A DNA stretch of 64,000 nucleotides from Ulota crispa. Lineage: Eukaryota > Streptophyta > Bryopsida > Orthotrichales > Orthotrichaceae. The first letter of the stretch is position 1; each line of letters opens with the position of its first letter. Positions 12,180 to 23,205 of the stretch are shown here, piece by piece. The DNA lies in the NCBI GenBank assembly GCA_963920765.1, contig OY987243.1, positions 8,618,001-8,682,000 of the forward strand, read 5' to 3'. The position numbers and the translations under genes were made by a program. The notes beneath the pieces were generated by a model. That model saw only the letters and a list, made by a program, of their open reading frames with translations. It had not been told where the DNA came from and did no database searches.

Positions 12180-12690
12180 TACAAGAATGTTCCACCTTCT
12201 CATGTTCTAAATAGGGCAGCACTATCCACATTGCAATTTATAATATTTCAAAAGATTGTATCAAATGCTTTAATACTGAATTTACATATTTTTACATGTG
12301 CCTTTTTTACATTCCCAGCTTCTAAATAAAACAGCTCAAGCCCACATTGCAATTTGTAGTATTACAAAGAGCATTGTCAAATGCTTTAAAATAAGATTTA
12401 CATTTCTTTAATTCTGCATGTTCTACCTTTCCAGGTTCCAAATAGAGTAGTTAAAACCCACATCTCAACTTATAGTTTCTTAAAAAACATTGTCAAATGC
12501 TTTAAAATAAGATTTACATTTCTTCAATTGTGCATGCTCTACCATCCCAAGTCCCAAATAGGTTAGCTCAAGCTCACTTTGTAACTTGTAATATTGCAAA
12601 TAACTGTCAAGTATTTCCAAATATGATTTACATTTTTTGACATGTGCAAGATCTATCTTTTCAACTTCCAAATAAAGTAGCATAAACACA
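12180..12690 (-). repeat. Tandem array, about 115-bp unit, encoding a decayed about 38-residue peptide repeat
   Basis: The word (C/T)C(A/T)AAATA recurs at 12209, 12324, 12440, 12556 and 12670, a period of 114-116 bp. On the minus strand two units in frame (12689-12480) encode related about 38-residue segments with shared motifs such as KKCKSY and YYKLQ. The older units show the same peptide words (YYKLQ, ELFYLE, HVKICK) but are shifted in frame. The alternating Leu/Tyr/Ala pattern loosely resembles TPR-like helical repeats. That resemblance is weak, and the array may be an expanded piece of a captured gene. Confidence 0.6.
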
Positions 12691-12939
12691 ACAAATTATT
12701 GAAGGCAAATTTGTATTCATTAGATTTGGATTGCTGAACTCAACATAATTCTCAAATTAACTTAGGAGCAAAATGGTGATTTTGGCAATTTTCTCTATGA
12801 CTAGTCATTTTTTAATTGACTTTTAGCAAAAAACAACTAAGTTTTTAATTTCAAACCTTAAATTTTGTTGAGATTTCTTATATTGTGCAATTTTAACAAA
12901 TTCTGTGTCTCTTTTACAAGACACACTAGGAGTACAACA

Positions 12940-13510
12940 GTATCTCCTAGGTTCCGAGGAGGGTCCTAAGATAAGAAGAGGTATCTTGCAAAACCAAAAA
13001 TAAAAAAAATTGAGAAAAAAAAATTTGAAAAAAAATTTAAAAAATGAATTCTAGGAGGACTCCTTAGATTTCAAGGAGCACTTTGCAAAACCCACAATGG
13101 GCCCAAGATGACCTCCATGGTTCCAAGGAGGGTCCCAAGACAAGCAGAGGTAACTTGCAAAGACAAAAAATACAAAAAATAAAATTTGGAAAATAAATTT
13201 TGAATTAAGACAAAAAAAACAAAAAAAACAAAAACAAAACAAAACAAAATTGTAGAAGGGCTCTTCAGATTCCGAAGAGCACTTTGCAAAACCCATAATG
13301 GGCCCAAGATGATCTCCTTGGTTCCAAAGAGGGCCTTAAGACAAGAAGAGGTAACTTGTAATTAAAATTAAAAAAATTGAAAAACTAAATTTGGAAAAAA
13401 ATATATGTATAAAAAAATAAATTAGGAGTGTTCCTCAAATTCTGAGGAACACTTTGCAAACTTGTAATGGGGCCAAGATGACCTCCTTGGCTCCAAAGAG
13501 GGTCTTAAGC
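12940..13510. repeat. Tandem array of hairpin-bearing units, about 170-200 bp
   Basis: The block GGTTCC(A/G)AGGAGGGTCC(C/T)AAG recurs near 12950, 13119, 13320 and 13489 (spacings 169, 201, 169). Between blocks lie A-rich tracts and a short hairpin before CACTTTGCAAA. The hairpin stem sequence differs from unit to unit but stays paired: CTCCTT/AAGGAG (13060-13078), CTCTTC/GAAGAG (13261-13279), GTTCCTC/GAGGAAC (13430-13450). A second inverted pair in each unit straddles the GGTTCC block. No protein-coding signal. Confidence 0.7.
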
Positions 13511-14156
13511 CCCCCCTTATTTGGTCCAAAGAGGGGGTTTGTAGTGTGCAAGTGAACTTGTAATTGTAAATGTTAGTATATCATAGCTTAAAGCTTCTTT
13601 GAAACATGAGATTTTTTTAATGTCCTATTTATGCAAGCTTGTCCATTAAACATTCACAACTCACATCATAATCTCATTCATTGGATGATAATTGGATGGA
13701 TGATTGGATGAATGTTTTTTTTATCATGGATGACTGATATTCATTATTCATACGTTTCAAGTTTCCTTTCATGTGCATAAACTAGAATTTCTACCATTTT
13801 TGCCTTTATGACCCTTATTTGGACAATGCATGAATTTATAACAGCTCTCTTCCTCCAAGTTATTTGATGATCTTTTCATTTTTAATAGTTGTTCTATTAC
13901 TATTTTATGGGCTAACTTCATTTTCTATTATTCAAAAAAGAATATTATTTAGTAAAATGTGAACACTCACTGCTCAAATCCAATTGCTCACTGCTCACCG
14001 CTCAATGCTCACCGCTCCTCGCTCACACTTTAGCATTGTTGTAACTAAGCCCAACATCAAACATTTATGAATGCTTCTGTCAAATCCTTGAGTTGGTGTA
14101 GAATAAAAAATATTAGCTAAAGGGGGCTCACAGTTTGCTCTACCCTTTTGGCAAGA

Positions 14157-14400
14157 CTATTTTTTTTTTTGAAGAACTATTAATGTTTAAATATTTAATC
14201 CATGTGGTCAAATGGGCTGAAATTTTTCCACACTTTGTCTTACTTGTTCATTATACTTTTGTATGGTTAGAGTTATATAAAAAATAAAAAATAAAAAAAA
14301 TAAAAAAAACTAATTCATGATTTGAATAATTCCTAAAAGTGGAAGTTTGGGAATTCTTTTTTTTTTTGTCAAAAAATACCCACCAGCCTTTAGGGGTTAA
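14157..14400. mobile_element. Truncated right end of a TTAA-family element
   Basis: It ends CAGCCTTTAGGGGTTAA (TTAA at 14397-14400) and the preceding bases (TCAAATGGGCTGAA, TTTTGTATGGTT, the TTTTTTGTC, AAAAAATACCC series) match the right end of the copy ending at 17720. No matching left end was found, so the copy is 5'-truncated. The sequence just after it (14401-14460) resembles the inner part of the AACACC family near 38457-38517. Confidence 0.6.
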
Positions 14401-14938
14401 GGATGTAAAACTCAAAAGTTCTAAAATTAGATTTTTTTCCCAAACTAATGAATTTAGCATGAATGGTATAGTAAGTGTTCAAAAAAAATTAAGTTTATTC
14501 TTATTTCTTTCAAATAGGTGATAACGCCATGATTAAAGGAATAATGGACCACCTAGATTAAAAAAATTAGCACAAAATTCTCAAATTTCTTGATCATGAT
14601 TGATGCTAAGGCCACACATGTCCAAAACTGGCGGCTTGAAACGGATGAGAAGAAACTTGTATTTTTAGAAAACTGGGAGACAATCTTTTTTCCAAATTTT
14701 CATCTATTGTTCATCTAAAGATAACCTCTCCACCATTCTAGGGCAAGAGGTTTGAGACGCAGATTTGTGAACTCTCAAAGCCAACAGTTTTGAATAAACC
14801 AAAAAAGTGAACCCTAGAATAGTCAAAGAATCTGCTTTTACACATCCTAGTAACTCAACAACATGTTTTTACAAACTATTGTTTTGGAACGCCTGTCCTC
14901 TGGCATGTGTGGCCTAGCGTTGAGCATGAGATTTGGCG
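14401..14938. other. Intervening AT-rich DNA
   Basis: Nothing coding. The first 60 bases resemble the right part of an AACACC-family copy. The rest is unassigned. Confidence 0.3.
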
Positions 14939-15850
14939 TTAACCCTTTAGGGCCGCCTGCTTTCCAAGCTAGTTGTTCTTTTGAAGAAATTAATTGCTTC
15001 AGGCTTTTTAGCAATTAAGTCATATGTAAAAAGCACAATCCAACCGTATCAATATAAACTGTAGTCTTGGAAGATAAGCACGTAAATTTTTTGGACCTGT
15101 CTGCTTGTGACATGTGGTGCATTGGTTAACTGAAATGTGGTGCATTGGGTTAAGTTTGGATTATACAAGTTGAATGAATGGCTCCTAAAAGCAACTACCG
15201 TAGAATTAGATTTTGAAATTATGCACTTTTCTTATATGTGATATGTTGAAGGGCTTGAACTTAGAATTTTGGGAAAAATTTGTACCATTTGTTGTATTTG
15301 ATGAAGGAAAGGCATGGGTGGCTAGGGTGCATAAATTGTGGAAAAGATCAAGAAATTTTGATAATTTTTAGAAAAATGAGATTTGCATGGTTAGAAAATC
15401 CAACCGGAGAAGTTATTTGAGTAGTATTAATCTATGACCATGTGTTTTTTCAAAAGAAGTGTGACAATATAAGTAATTTTGACCATGCAATGCTAAAAGG
15501 ATTAGAAAGCTCAAGTAGGGGGGTTCAAAGCCAAAGAATAATTGGGTTGGCTATTGTCATGGCACTATTTACTTGGTCCCTAAAGACAATAGGTGATGTC
15601 ATCCTCTTGTTGGTGTTTTAGTGAGTGATTTGGTCTAAACACTCAAATTTTCTGATACCCCTTCTCATGAATCACTCTCTTTACAATAAGATGTAATTCC
15701 AAACTTTGATCAAACAAGTGAGTGTGAAAATAGACTTCATTCCTTACATGTTTATAATTGGCCAACCCATGATCCAAAATTGGTAACACACCCTAAATTT
15801 CATTTCAAAACCTAAGGCATTTTTTGCCTCCTCCAGCCCAAAGGGGTTAA
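14939..15850. mobile_element. TTAA-family element, first of three abutting copies
   Basis: Left end TTAACCCTTTAGGGCCGCC at 14939. The right end, read in reverse from 15850, is TTAACCCCTTTGGGCTGG. Length about 0.9 kb and no coding capacity. The TTAA at its right end (15847-15850) is at the same time the left TTAA of the next element. Confidence 0.65.
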
Positions 15851-16761
15851 TCCTTTAAGGACCACATCCATTTTCAGAAAACCCACTAAAACCAAGGATG
15901 ACAAATGTACATGTGCAGTTGAATTAGATATGGACCCAATTTGAACAATCCAACCGTATAAATGGGGAGGACATCTTGTTTGTTGTTACATTCCAAAATT
16001 TCAGATAGATCTACCGTTGGAGGTAAAATATTATAATGATTGAGTGAGCCGTATGCACAAGAGAATCTCTAGTTTTTCATGCTTGTGTGGTTTTGGATGT
16101 TAACGCTTCATGCAAGCTTTGATTGAAAAGAGCCTTACATTTCTAAAAAGCCAAGGTTCTTGCCTTTCCAATAAGACTAGTTTCACACAGAATAGATAAA
16201 AACAGCAATTACAAAGTGTAGCTAAGTGGACAAAAAGGGTAAAAAATCTCACTTTCTTAACTACCCTTAAAATGCTCTACATGAAATTTGATAATTGTTA
16301 TGAAAAATCTGACTAGTGAAAACAATCAAGAATTGGCCTTAAATGTAGAATGTCAAATTTTTAAAATGAAATGACAACACCATTTTAGTAAATTTTTAAA
16401 CTCTACAATTATACTACTACCGTATAGGAAAACAATACAAGCATATTCCTTAAGCAATTTGATTTTTTTTAAGATTGTGCAATTGAAGTTTGACATTCTT
16501 CTTGTGTACTTGATGTATTGTGTTGTTGCTTTGATCCATCTTTGACAAAAAATGGATACGTATTTTGAGGCCATGCCGTATAAACACCATTATTTGTCAA
16601 CTCACATACTCAATTCCATTGTTATTGTTTAGATGGATGCAAATTCTTGTGATCACAAGCGTACTTCAAGACTAATTTTCAAATTGTTGAGTGATTTTGA
16701 TATATAGGCCAAAAACTACCCGAGGGACCAAAATATGGTTGCATGGTCCTTAAAAGGCTAA
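15847..16761. mobile_element. TTAA-family element, second of three abutting copies (empty-site copy)
   Basis: Left end TTAATCCTTTAAGGACCAC. The right end in reverse is TTAGCCTTTTAAGGACCA (the shared junction TTAA has become CTAA, 16758-16761). An inverted copy of this same element at 32199-34022 contains a later TTAA-family insertion. The matching uninterrupted target TTAA is at 16469-16472 here. A 73-codon minus-strand open frame inside (16574-16353) is shadow sequence. Confidence 0.72.
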
Positions 16762-17720
16762 TCCCTAAAGGACCAAGTGGTTGTTCAACAGCCACTTGAG
16801 AACTTAGGTAGGGTCAAATGGAGTCAATTTTTATTGGATGTTCTCAAAATTGTTACACAAGGTGTAAATATGTATCCCCCATGTGGAAATCTAAATTTTT
16901 CCCCAATTAGATGTCTGGTTCAAAAGTTATGCTGCCCAAAAGAAATTGGGTAGTTTGGGCAATTTGAGCATCTTTGAAGAATCTTATGCTAAAACTCTAA
17001 TCAACTTTTGAAATTTGGCAAGTATGTTACTAAAAAAACATGGTGTGCAGCTGTCAAAAAATTGATAATTTTTGAGCTCTCACATCACATTTTGAAGGGC
17101 ATCAAACTTTGTTAACTATGTTTGGGCAGTTTCAAGAAGAAAATAAATTCTTCTAATTTCAAGCTATATTATCTTTCAATCTATAAATCCAAAGCTCTTG
17201 AAACTTTTTTTCATATATCCCGTATGTTTGTCTCCAACTTTTCACCATTTAGATTTGAAACAAAAGAGATCCACATTGCACAAGAAACCATGAAAGAATG
17301 ACTGATATATTGCCAATTCACTAAACCTCCTTACATTGAAGGGTGATTTAGAATAAGCTAGACTTTATATTTGCATCTGAAAATTTTCATGAATGAACCA
17401 AACATCATATACTTGTGAATGGTCAAAAAGCACAAATTTGTGTAGAATAAAAATTTTACTCCAAAAAGGCTCAAAGCCTATTGACCTTGTTTTGCAAGAA
17501 TGAAAAAAAGTTGTTTTTCTCACTTCAAACATTATAATCTTACAATCCGTGCGCTCAAATGGGCTGAATTTTTTGCACATGTTGGTTTAATGGTTTTACA
17601 AAATTTTGTATGGTTGAAATTGAGAAAAGAAGTTTTTATTTTTCATTTCGGGCAACGCACTAAAAGTTGGCAGTTTCTGAGATTTTTCCCAAAAAACACC
17701 CTTGGTCGTTTAGGGGTTAA
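16758..17720. mobile_element. TTAA-family element, third of three abutting copies
   Basis: Left end (C)TAATCCCTAAAGGACCAAG. Right end in reverse TTAACCCCTAAACGACCA, TTAA at 17717-17720. Length about 0.96 kb. No coding capacity recognised; an open frame at 17500-17889 runs across the right border and is not supported. Confidence 0.68.
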
Positions 17721-19050
17721 CCATATGGGGCTGCTGCTTAGACAATTTCCTATCTTTAGTTCAAAATTTAATGATAGATATAGGAATGTTCAATCCAACC
17801 TGATGGATATGATTTATGCTATGCACGTTGTTGAAAGGTCGTCATCTAGTTGTTCGTCTAGGCTGTACTACGTTTTTAGTTATTACTAGTTGTTAGATAT
17901 TCACATTTTTGAGAGTCTAGGGCACCTTCTAGCTCTGAAGGGGTCAAAGTGCTGGAACGAATGTGCCCACCTCCAGTAATGATCAAGTTCGAGAGGACAG
18001 GGCCACAGGGGCCCTGCGACGCTTTTTCTTTTGATTGGGAGACATGGGCTTCCAGCAAAAAAAACCAACTTGATCCAGTGGAGAGCAGACACGTGATTTA
18101 AACACGTGCACAACTTGGAATCGTCCAGTCACACACTGGCTGGAGTCACAATTCACAAACCTTGTCACACACTACTGCATTGACCCCAATTTTAATGATT
18201 GAATCATCAGCATCATTGTTTGACCAACGAACAATATAACCTAGATTTTATATGAATCAATCCAAGGATTGATATTCATATAACTTGTTGAGTTTTCTTA
18301 TCACTTGGAAGGTTCAAAGTGGGAAGTGGGTTTGAATAAGTGTCTGCACCCTCCTCAAACATTTTAAAAATGTTGTTGACCCTTTCATTTACATTATTCC
18401 TGTCTTCTCACACAAGTAGAAGAAACCTTAGAAGTTGATAAGAAACAATAGGGTATTCATACCCAAGGTTTTCTTTTTTGGCAAAAATTTGCTTAAACCT
18501 TACCTCAAAGTGTCATTCGCAACCGTAACACTGAAAAAATTATGTGGAAAAATGGATGAAACTCCCAAATCCCTCCCCAAGCCAACACCAAATTTGCTAA
18601 ATTTTGAATGAAGTTTACGAGTATTAGTATAATTTATGGATGAACGTGCACATGTTGACAATTCTATCCAATTTTGTCCATTTTTTCCTTTCCTACTTGC
18701 ACCCTTGGGTGCATGTAGCTCTACCCTTGTAAAATAAAATAAAAAATCTTAGTCATACCTTCTTCACCCTATTCTCAATCTTCAAAAAATGGGATGTGGC
18801 AATGTGGCACACTCTCCTTGTTTTGCAAAGGTCCCATTTTTTGAAGATTGAGAAGTTTTTTCTCCACCTCCATAGGAGAAGAATGGGCGTGAAGAAGTTT
18901 TTGCACAAGAAATTTTTATCAATGCGTATCTCTTTTCCATCTTGCTCTTCTTGCTTTTCACCCTTCTTGTAGTTAGACACCTTCATTGAGTGTGTGAATG
19001 CAACTTGTTTTTTTGTTATATCACCATTTTCTAAATAGACTCATCCTCCA
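17721..19050. other. Unassigned stretch, partly less AT-rich
   Basis: The section 17880-18180 has higher complexity (a GGGCCACAGGGGCCCTGCG palindrome-like core near 18001-18019 and two CACGTG/ACACGTG words near 18090-18110) and could be a gene-flanking remnant. Minus-strand open frames of 60-70 codons lack motifs. The remainder is AT-rich, with no terminal repeats recognised. Confidence 0.35.
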
Positions 19051-19054
19051 TTCT

Positions 19055-19955
19055 CCAAGAGGAAAATTTTGAGCTCTCCTAAAACCCCCTCCAAAGTCTG
19101 AAAAATGATCCCAAGCGTTAACAAAGTTTTGAGCCATCCAAGAGCCTCCTAAGGTTTGACAAACCAAGTTATTAATTGGCTAGTGTGAGTACAAGAAAAG
19201 GGCACTCATACCCATCGCTACCTAGTATGAAGGACTTAAGCCACATGCACAGCTCAAACAATAAAAAAGGCATTGTACTCATAAAATGTATAAATGTACT
19301 CACTCTTCACTATCCAAGTACTTCACTCATCTATTCAAATAGAGAAAAGTAGAATTTATGGTCCTAGTGTGCATTTGTACCCATAGTTTTTTCCAGTAGG
19401 GATAACATAATAGTATAGTTTTCAAGATTGCTTTGAATTCAAAGTGTGAGTAGAAATACTGGATTAGTGATTTGTTTGTTTGCTTGTTTGTTGTAGTAAG
19501 GACATGTTGTAAGATCCTTTTAGAAACTTTGTAGGGGGCTCTTGGAGGATTCAAAACTTTGCTAATGATATGTACTTAACACAACAAACAAATTAATAAT
19601 CCTCTATTGCCGCCCACCCTTTGAGTTTAATGCAATCATGAAAGTTATATTGTTATGTTGTCCCCATTGGACAAAGATGTGGGTACAATAAAACAATAAA
19701 TTCTATTTTACTCTATTTGTATAGATGAGTGAAGTACTAGGATAGTGACTAGTGAGTTCATTTACATCTTTTATTGATGCAATGCCTTTTGTATTGTTTT
19801 AGATTGTGCATGTGGCTAAGGTCCTTCATATAAGATAGCTATAAACATAAATCACTTTTTCCATACTCACACTAGCATGCCTAGCCCCCAAATAGTAGCT
19901 TGCTTTGTTAAAAATTGGGGGCTCTTTGAGGGCTCAAAATTTTCCTAATGCCACC
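19055..19955. mobile_element. Foldback element with long inverted arms
   Basis: The left arm (19055-19380) and right arm (19660-19955) are imperfect inverted repeats. Paired landmarks are the AAAATTTTGAGCTCTC/GGGCTCAAAATTTTCC ends, GAAGGAC..CCACATGCAC and its inverse, and the TACTTCACTCATCTATTC block and its inverse. A further end, GGCTCTTGGAGGATTC then AAAACTTTGCTAATG (19538-19567), belongs to the same family and pairs with GTTAACAAAGTTTTGAGCC near 19116. The same family occurs at 46404-47845. No coding. Confidence 0.6.
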
Positions 19956-20765
19956 ATTCTCAAAAGGGGAGTCCCGGTGGGTAAATTTTTTATTGAAGTA
20001 CGAGTCTTGTAAACCTGTTTACTAAGGTAAATGAATGCCTTAACACATTCTCAATGTCTGTGTTATCTTTTGTTTGACATTTCTAATTCAAAATAGTTAA
20101 AGGAAATATCTACAGTGGCCTAGGGTTGACGAACATAAGCTTATTGCCTTTTAGATTGCATTTGATGACACAAACAATAGCAATCTTGCTCTTTTGCCGT
20201 GATAAAAGTAATTGAAGATGCAAAGATCCAAAACCTCACTGGCAAGAACAAAGAAAGTACAAAGATCCACAACCTAACCGCCTAACTGCCAAGTACAATT
20301 GTTAGGGTTTTGCAAATCATTGTGGGAGAGACAAAGCCTCACGGCAACCTAACTGCCGATGTTGAAAAGACAAAGCCTCACTGACAACCTAACCGCCTAA
20401 AATCAATTACAAACTATTTTTTAACAACAGGTAACCCAATGAGTTAGCGATTGTACGGACAGGTGGCCAACGTGAGTTTTTTTATTAATTGTAGAAAGGA
20501 AGTAAGTTTTGAAGTAAAGGAAGTAAGTTGTATGATATTATGTTTTTCGACGTTGCAAAAACATGTTTAAACAATGGCACGGCCACTTATTTTGTACTCT
20601 CTTTCTACTATTGACAATGAACTTTGATAGTAAAAATCGTAATCTTCTTGGTTACAAGTCCCCTCCTCTGTTTCTTGGTATTCAAATTTTGAAATTCTTC
20701 TAAGAAGTGAGAAGAAAAGAGAGAGGAACAAAGGAGAGAATAAAAAAGAGAATATGAAAAAATAG
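19956..20765. other. Unassigned stretch with short direct repeats
   Basis: Near 20215-20400 a word like CAAAGATCCACAACCTAACC (or CAAAGCCTCAC..CAACCTAAC) recurs three or four times at irregular spacing. No gene or element ends recognised in the remainder. Confidence 0.35.
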
Positions 20766-20767
20766 CA

Positions 20768-21536
20768 AACACAAGGAAAAATATCAAAAATAGGCTTGTC
20801 AAATGGCCATATATCAAAAATAAGCTTGACATTTAAATAATATCAAAATTAATCCTCACTATAAATCAAAAGTAGGCATTGCAACTAAGGCAGACAAAAC
20901 AATGCGCATGTTTATTAATTTTCAAATTAAATTGGTTTGTGGTAGCTTTGCTTATAGTGACAAAGACCAGTGCATCAATTGCAATGTACATTGCACAATT
21001 TCTTGTTCCTTAATATGAGTGCAATAATTCTGAAGTTGGTTTGGTGGCTAATGAGTATTTGGTGGTAGCATGGTTTACCGAATGCAACATTATCTTTTTC
21101 TTTTAATTTCCAAAAGCCCCTTTGCAACACAAGATATACAACATCTTCATATGCTTCTTGGTAACAAGCTATTGTGAAGCATTTGTGCACTTAATCATGT
21201 GATTTTCTTATTGCGTACAAAAGTACACTTGCACCATGATGACATGAGAAACCATTATGTTGCCATTTGTAGCACGTGCAATTTTTATCAAGATAGTAAA
21301 GAATTCCAAAACACAAAATACATTGCAATTGATGTAGTGGTTTTGGTCATTAGGAACAAAGCTACCACATACCAATTTAATTTGAAAATAAATAAACATG
21401 CATCACGTTTTGGCTACCATAGCTGCAAAGCCTATTTTTGACATTTGGTGAGGCCTGCTTTGGATAATATTTAAATATCAAGACTATTTTTGATATTTGC
21501 TTGACTAGTTCTTAGGCCTATTTTTTATATTTCCCC
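20768..21536. mobile_element. Foldback element with ends ATATCAAAAATAGGCTTG
   Basis: The left end repeats ATATCAAAAATAGGCTTG with variants, and the right end carries the inverse (GCCTATTTTTGACATTTGG, GCCTATTTTTTATATTTCC). Inner arms also pair: GCATGTTTATTAATTTTC..AAATTGGTTTGTGGTAGC near 20907-20945 against its inverse near 21360-21405. Arms are several hundred bases, loop small. Open frames on both strands (20975-21190, 21199-21441) are mirror images of each other and not genes. Confidence 0.62.
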
Positions 21537-21554
21537 TAAACAAAATGATCAAAC

Positions 21555-21860
21555 TTACATTGAATATTGTGTTTAGGTTGCCTCACACTAATTTTTGGGC
21601 ATTTCACACTATATAAATATTTACAACTGCTACACTAAGTTTCATCTAAAATTACTGCAATAATTAGTTTTTAAAGGTCCTATCAACAACATTAAAGTTG
21701 CAAAAAGATGAACTAGCAGTTTTCAAGTCATAAACCATGTGAACTCCAAATATTTAGAGAGCTGCATGTGCCTCCAAGTGGCCAAGTGATGAGTCATGAG
21801 GTATCTTCCTAGGGTAAGGCAACCTAATTGTCAAGGCCACCTAAATGCAATATTGAGTAC
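21555..21860. mobile_element. CAAATAGTGCATTTAGG-family element, copy 1
   Basis: Left end near AATATTGTGTTTAGGTTGCC and right end GGCCACCTAAATGCAATATT are inverted. The interior shares the CACACTAATTTTT..GGCATTTCACACT and GAGTCATGAGGTA landmarks with the copies at 25846, 26150 and 35027-36068. Non-autonomous, about 300 bp. Confidence 0.6.
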
Positions 21861-21871
21861 AAAGGATTGGT

Positions 21872-22541
21872 TTAACCCCTAAAGGCCCAAGCCTTTTTTT
21901 CTATGAAAGTCATTGGAAATTGCCATTTCTAGGGGAATGAATAGAAAAGTAAGAAAAAAGTTTTTTGGAAAATCCAATCATAGGATCTTGCCTTAGACTA
22001 TGGGAGGTACTTGTGGGAAGAAAATCAACTCATTCTAGATGTAGAGGAGTGAGATATTGACATCTGAAGTGAAAAAAAAGTTTTTTCTTTGCTACCCAAA
22101 GATTTCAAAAACCTTTAACCGCTCTTATATAAAAGAAAATGCTCTACACAAAGGTGAGGTTTATTTTTTCCATGTAGAAGACCAAGTTAGGTAAGTGTGG
22201 GAGAATTTTCAAATAAATATTAGGTGTAAAACATACTTTTTAAAATCCTGCAATGCCAGAAGGTCATAAAATTTGCATTTATACTAGGCAAAATTGGAGG
22301 CTTTATGTAAAACTCAAAAATCTAAATCACATTGATCCAAAGGCTGAAAACAAAGGATTTTTAGTTTACTTGTACTACAACTTGCAAAAAAAAAAATCAA
22401 AAAATAAATACACAAAGAGCTCAAAAAAGTAAAGTGCCAAAGTTTACAAGGGGCAAAAAGTATGGAGGTTTGGGAGTCCCATACCTACCCGCTAATTAAA
22501 ATTTCTCACTCATCAATCAAAATTGATACATTCAAAGCTTC

Positions 22542-22589
<48 letters not shown>

Positions 22590-22847
22590 CTCTCTCTCTC
22601 TCTCTAAAATACCTTTTTTTAAAGCATTCTTAAAAAAAAATTGGGCTACCCAGATTGCCGGCCCTCCCATGTTTTTCAAAAATTCATGCAAAACATCGGA
22701 ATGAAGAAAAAATTAGACGCTTGCATAGATCTTGGAATTCTTTACATTTTATAAAAGTTTCAAAAAATCACACAGACTAGTTTAGCTATAGGTACATGCC
22801 TAAAATCTATTTGTCCCCAAGGGAACTATTGGGCCTTTAGGGGTTAA
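21872..22847. mobile_element. TTAA-family element with internal (AT)n(CT)n microsatellite
   Basis: Left end TTAACCCCTAAAGGCCCA (TTAA 21872-21875), right end TGGGCCTTTAGGGGTTAA (TTAA 22844-22847). Length about 0.97 kb. The (AT)n tract at 22544-22585 runs directly into (CT)n at 22586-22605, in the part that pairs with the other arm in the palindromic members of the family. The open frame over the microsatellite (22462-22704) is not a gene. Confidence 0.78.
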
Positions 22848-22928
22848 GTTTACTTTACACTATTAAAAATTTAGAGGTAACAAATGGATGAGAGAATTGG
22901 CTCTTGACACATGTGGACCATGTCTTGG

Positions 22929-23205
22929 TTGCTCGTGTAAGAGCATCTCCACCGGTGACTGTAACATGCTCGAAGTGGATGAAAAGTATTACGGCCACTC
23001 TCCAAACCCTCTCAAGACACTTGGCCTACTGTGTTTAGCAAGGGCCCTTCAAATCACTTTTCATCATTATTGAGCTTAAGTTTAATGGACTTTAATATCC
23101 TCTACTTTCCTTGATCAGTGGTCAACTATTTATTTATGGGGCGTGTTGGAGTGCAAGGCCACCTTTTTGAAGAGCATGGGTGGAGATCTAGGGGCTTGAG
23201 GGCAG
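22929..23205. mobile_element. Short element with GAGCATCTCCACC ends
   Basis: Left TAAGAGCATCTCCACCGG; right in reverse CCTAGATCTCCACCCATG. Ends of the AGAGC(A/T)TCTCCA type are common in small plant DNA transposons. Related ends occur at 44634-44973 and 50311-50730. Borders approximate, no target duplication confirmed. Confidence 0.4.

Larger units (their letters stand above)
11757..14041. mobile_element. Candidate non-autonomous DNA transposon with inverted ends and GCTCACCGCT subterminal repeats
   Basis: Left end 11757 onward: CAAGGG, TGCTAAAGT, TTGAGCGGGGAGCGGTGAG. Right end, reverse complement from 14041: CAACAA, TGCTAAAGT, GTGAGCGAGGAGCGGTGAG. The ends are inverted, and each is followed inward by several copies of the 9-10 bp word GAGCGGTGAG (11776-11832 and 13985-14025). 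Short subterminal repeats next to short TIRs are typical of hAT and similar superfamilies. I do not see a convincing target-site duplication, so the superfamily and exact borders are open. The interior holds two tandem arrays, annotated separately, and no transposase. Confidence 0.55.

Noticed and set aside
12180..13510. Tandem arrays considered as a CRISPR array
   Set aside because: Units are 115-200 bp, diverged throughout, without short identical repeats and unique spacers, in a eukaryotic context.
17500..17889. 129-codon plus-strand open frame
   Set aside because: It crosses the right border of a TTAA element (17720), so it is a chance frame made of transposon and flank.
22544..22605. 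Open frames over (AT)n(CT)n
   Set aside because: The Tyr/Ile and Ser/Leu runs are produced by the microsatellite and are open on both strands.
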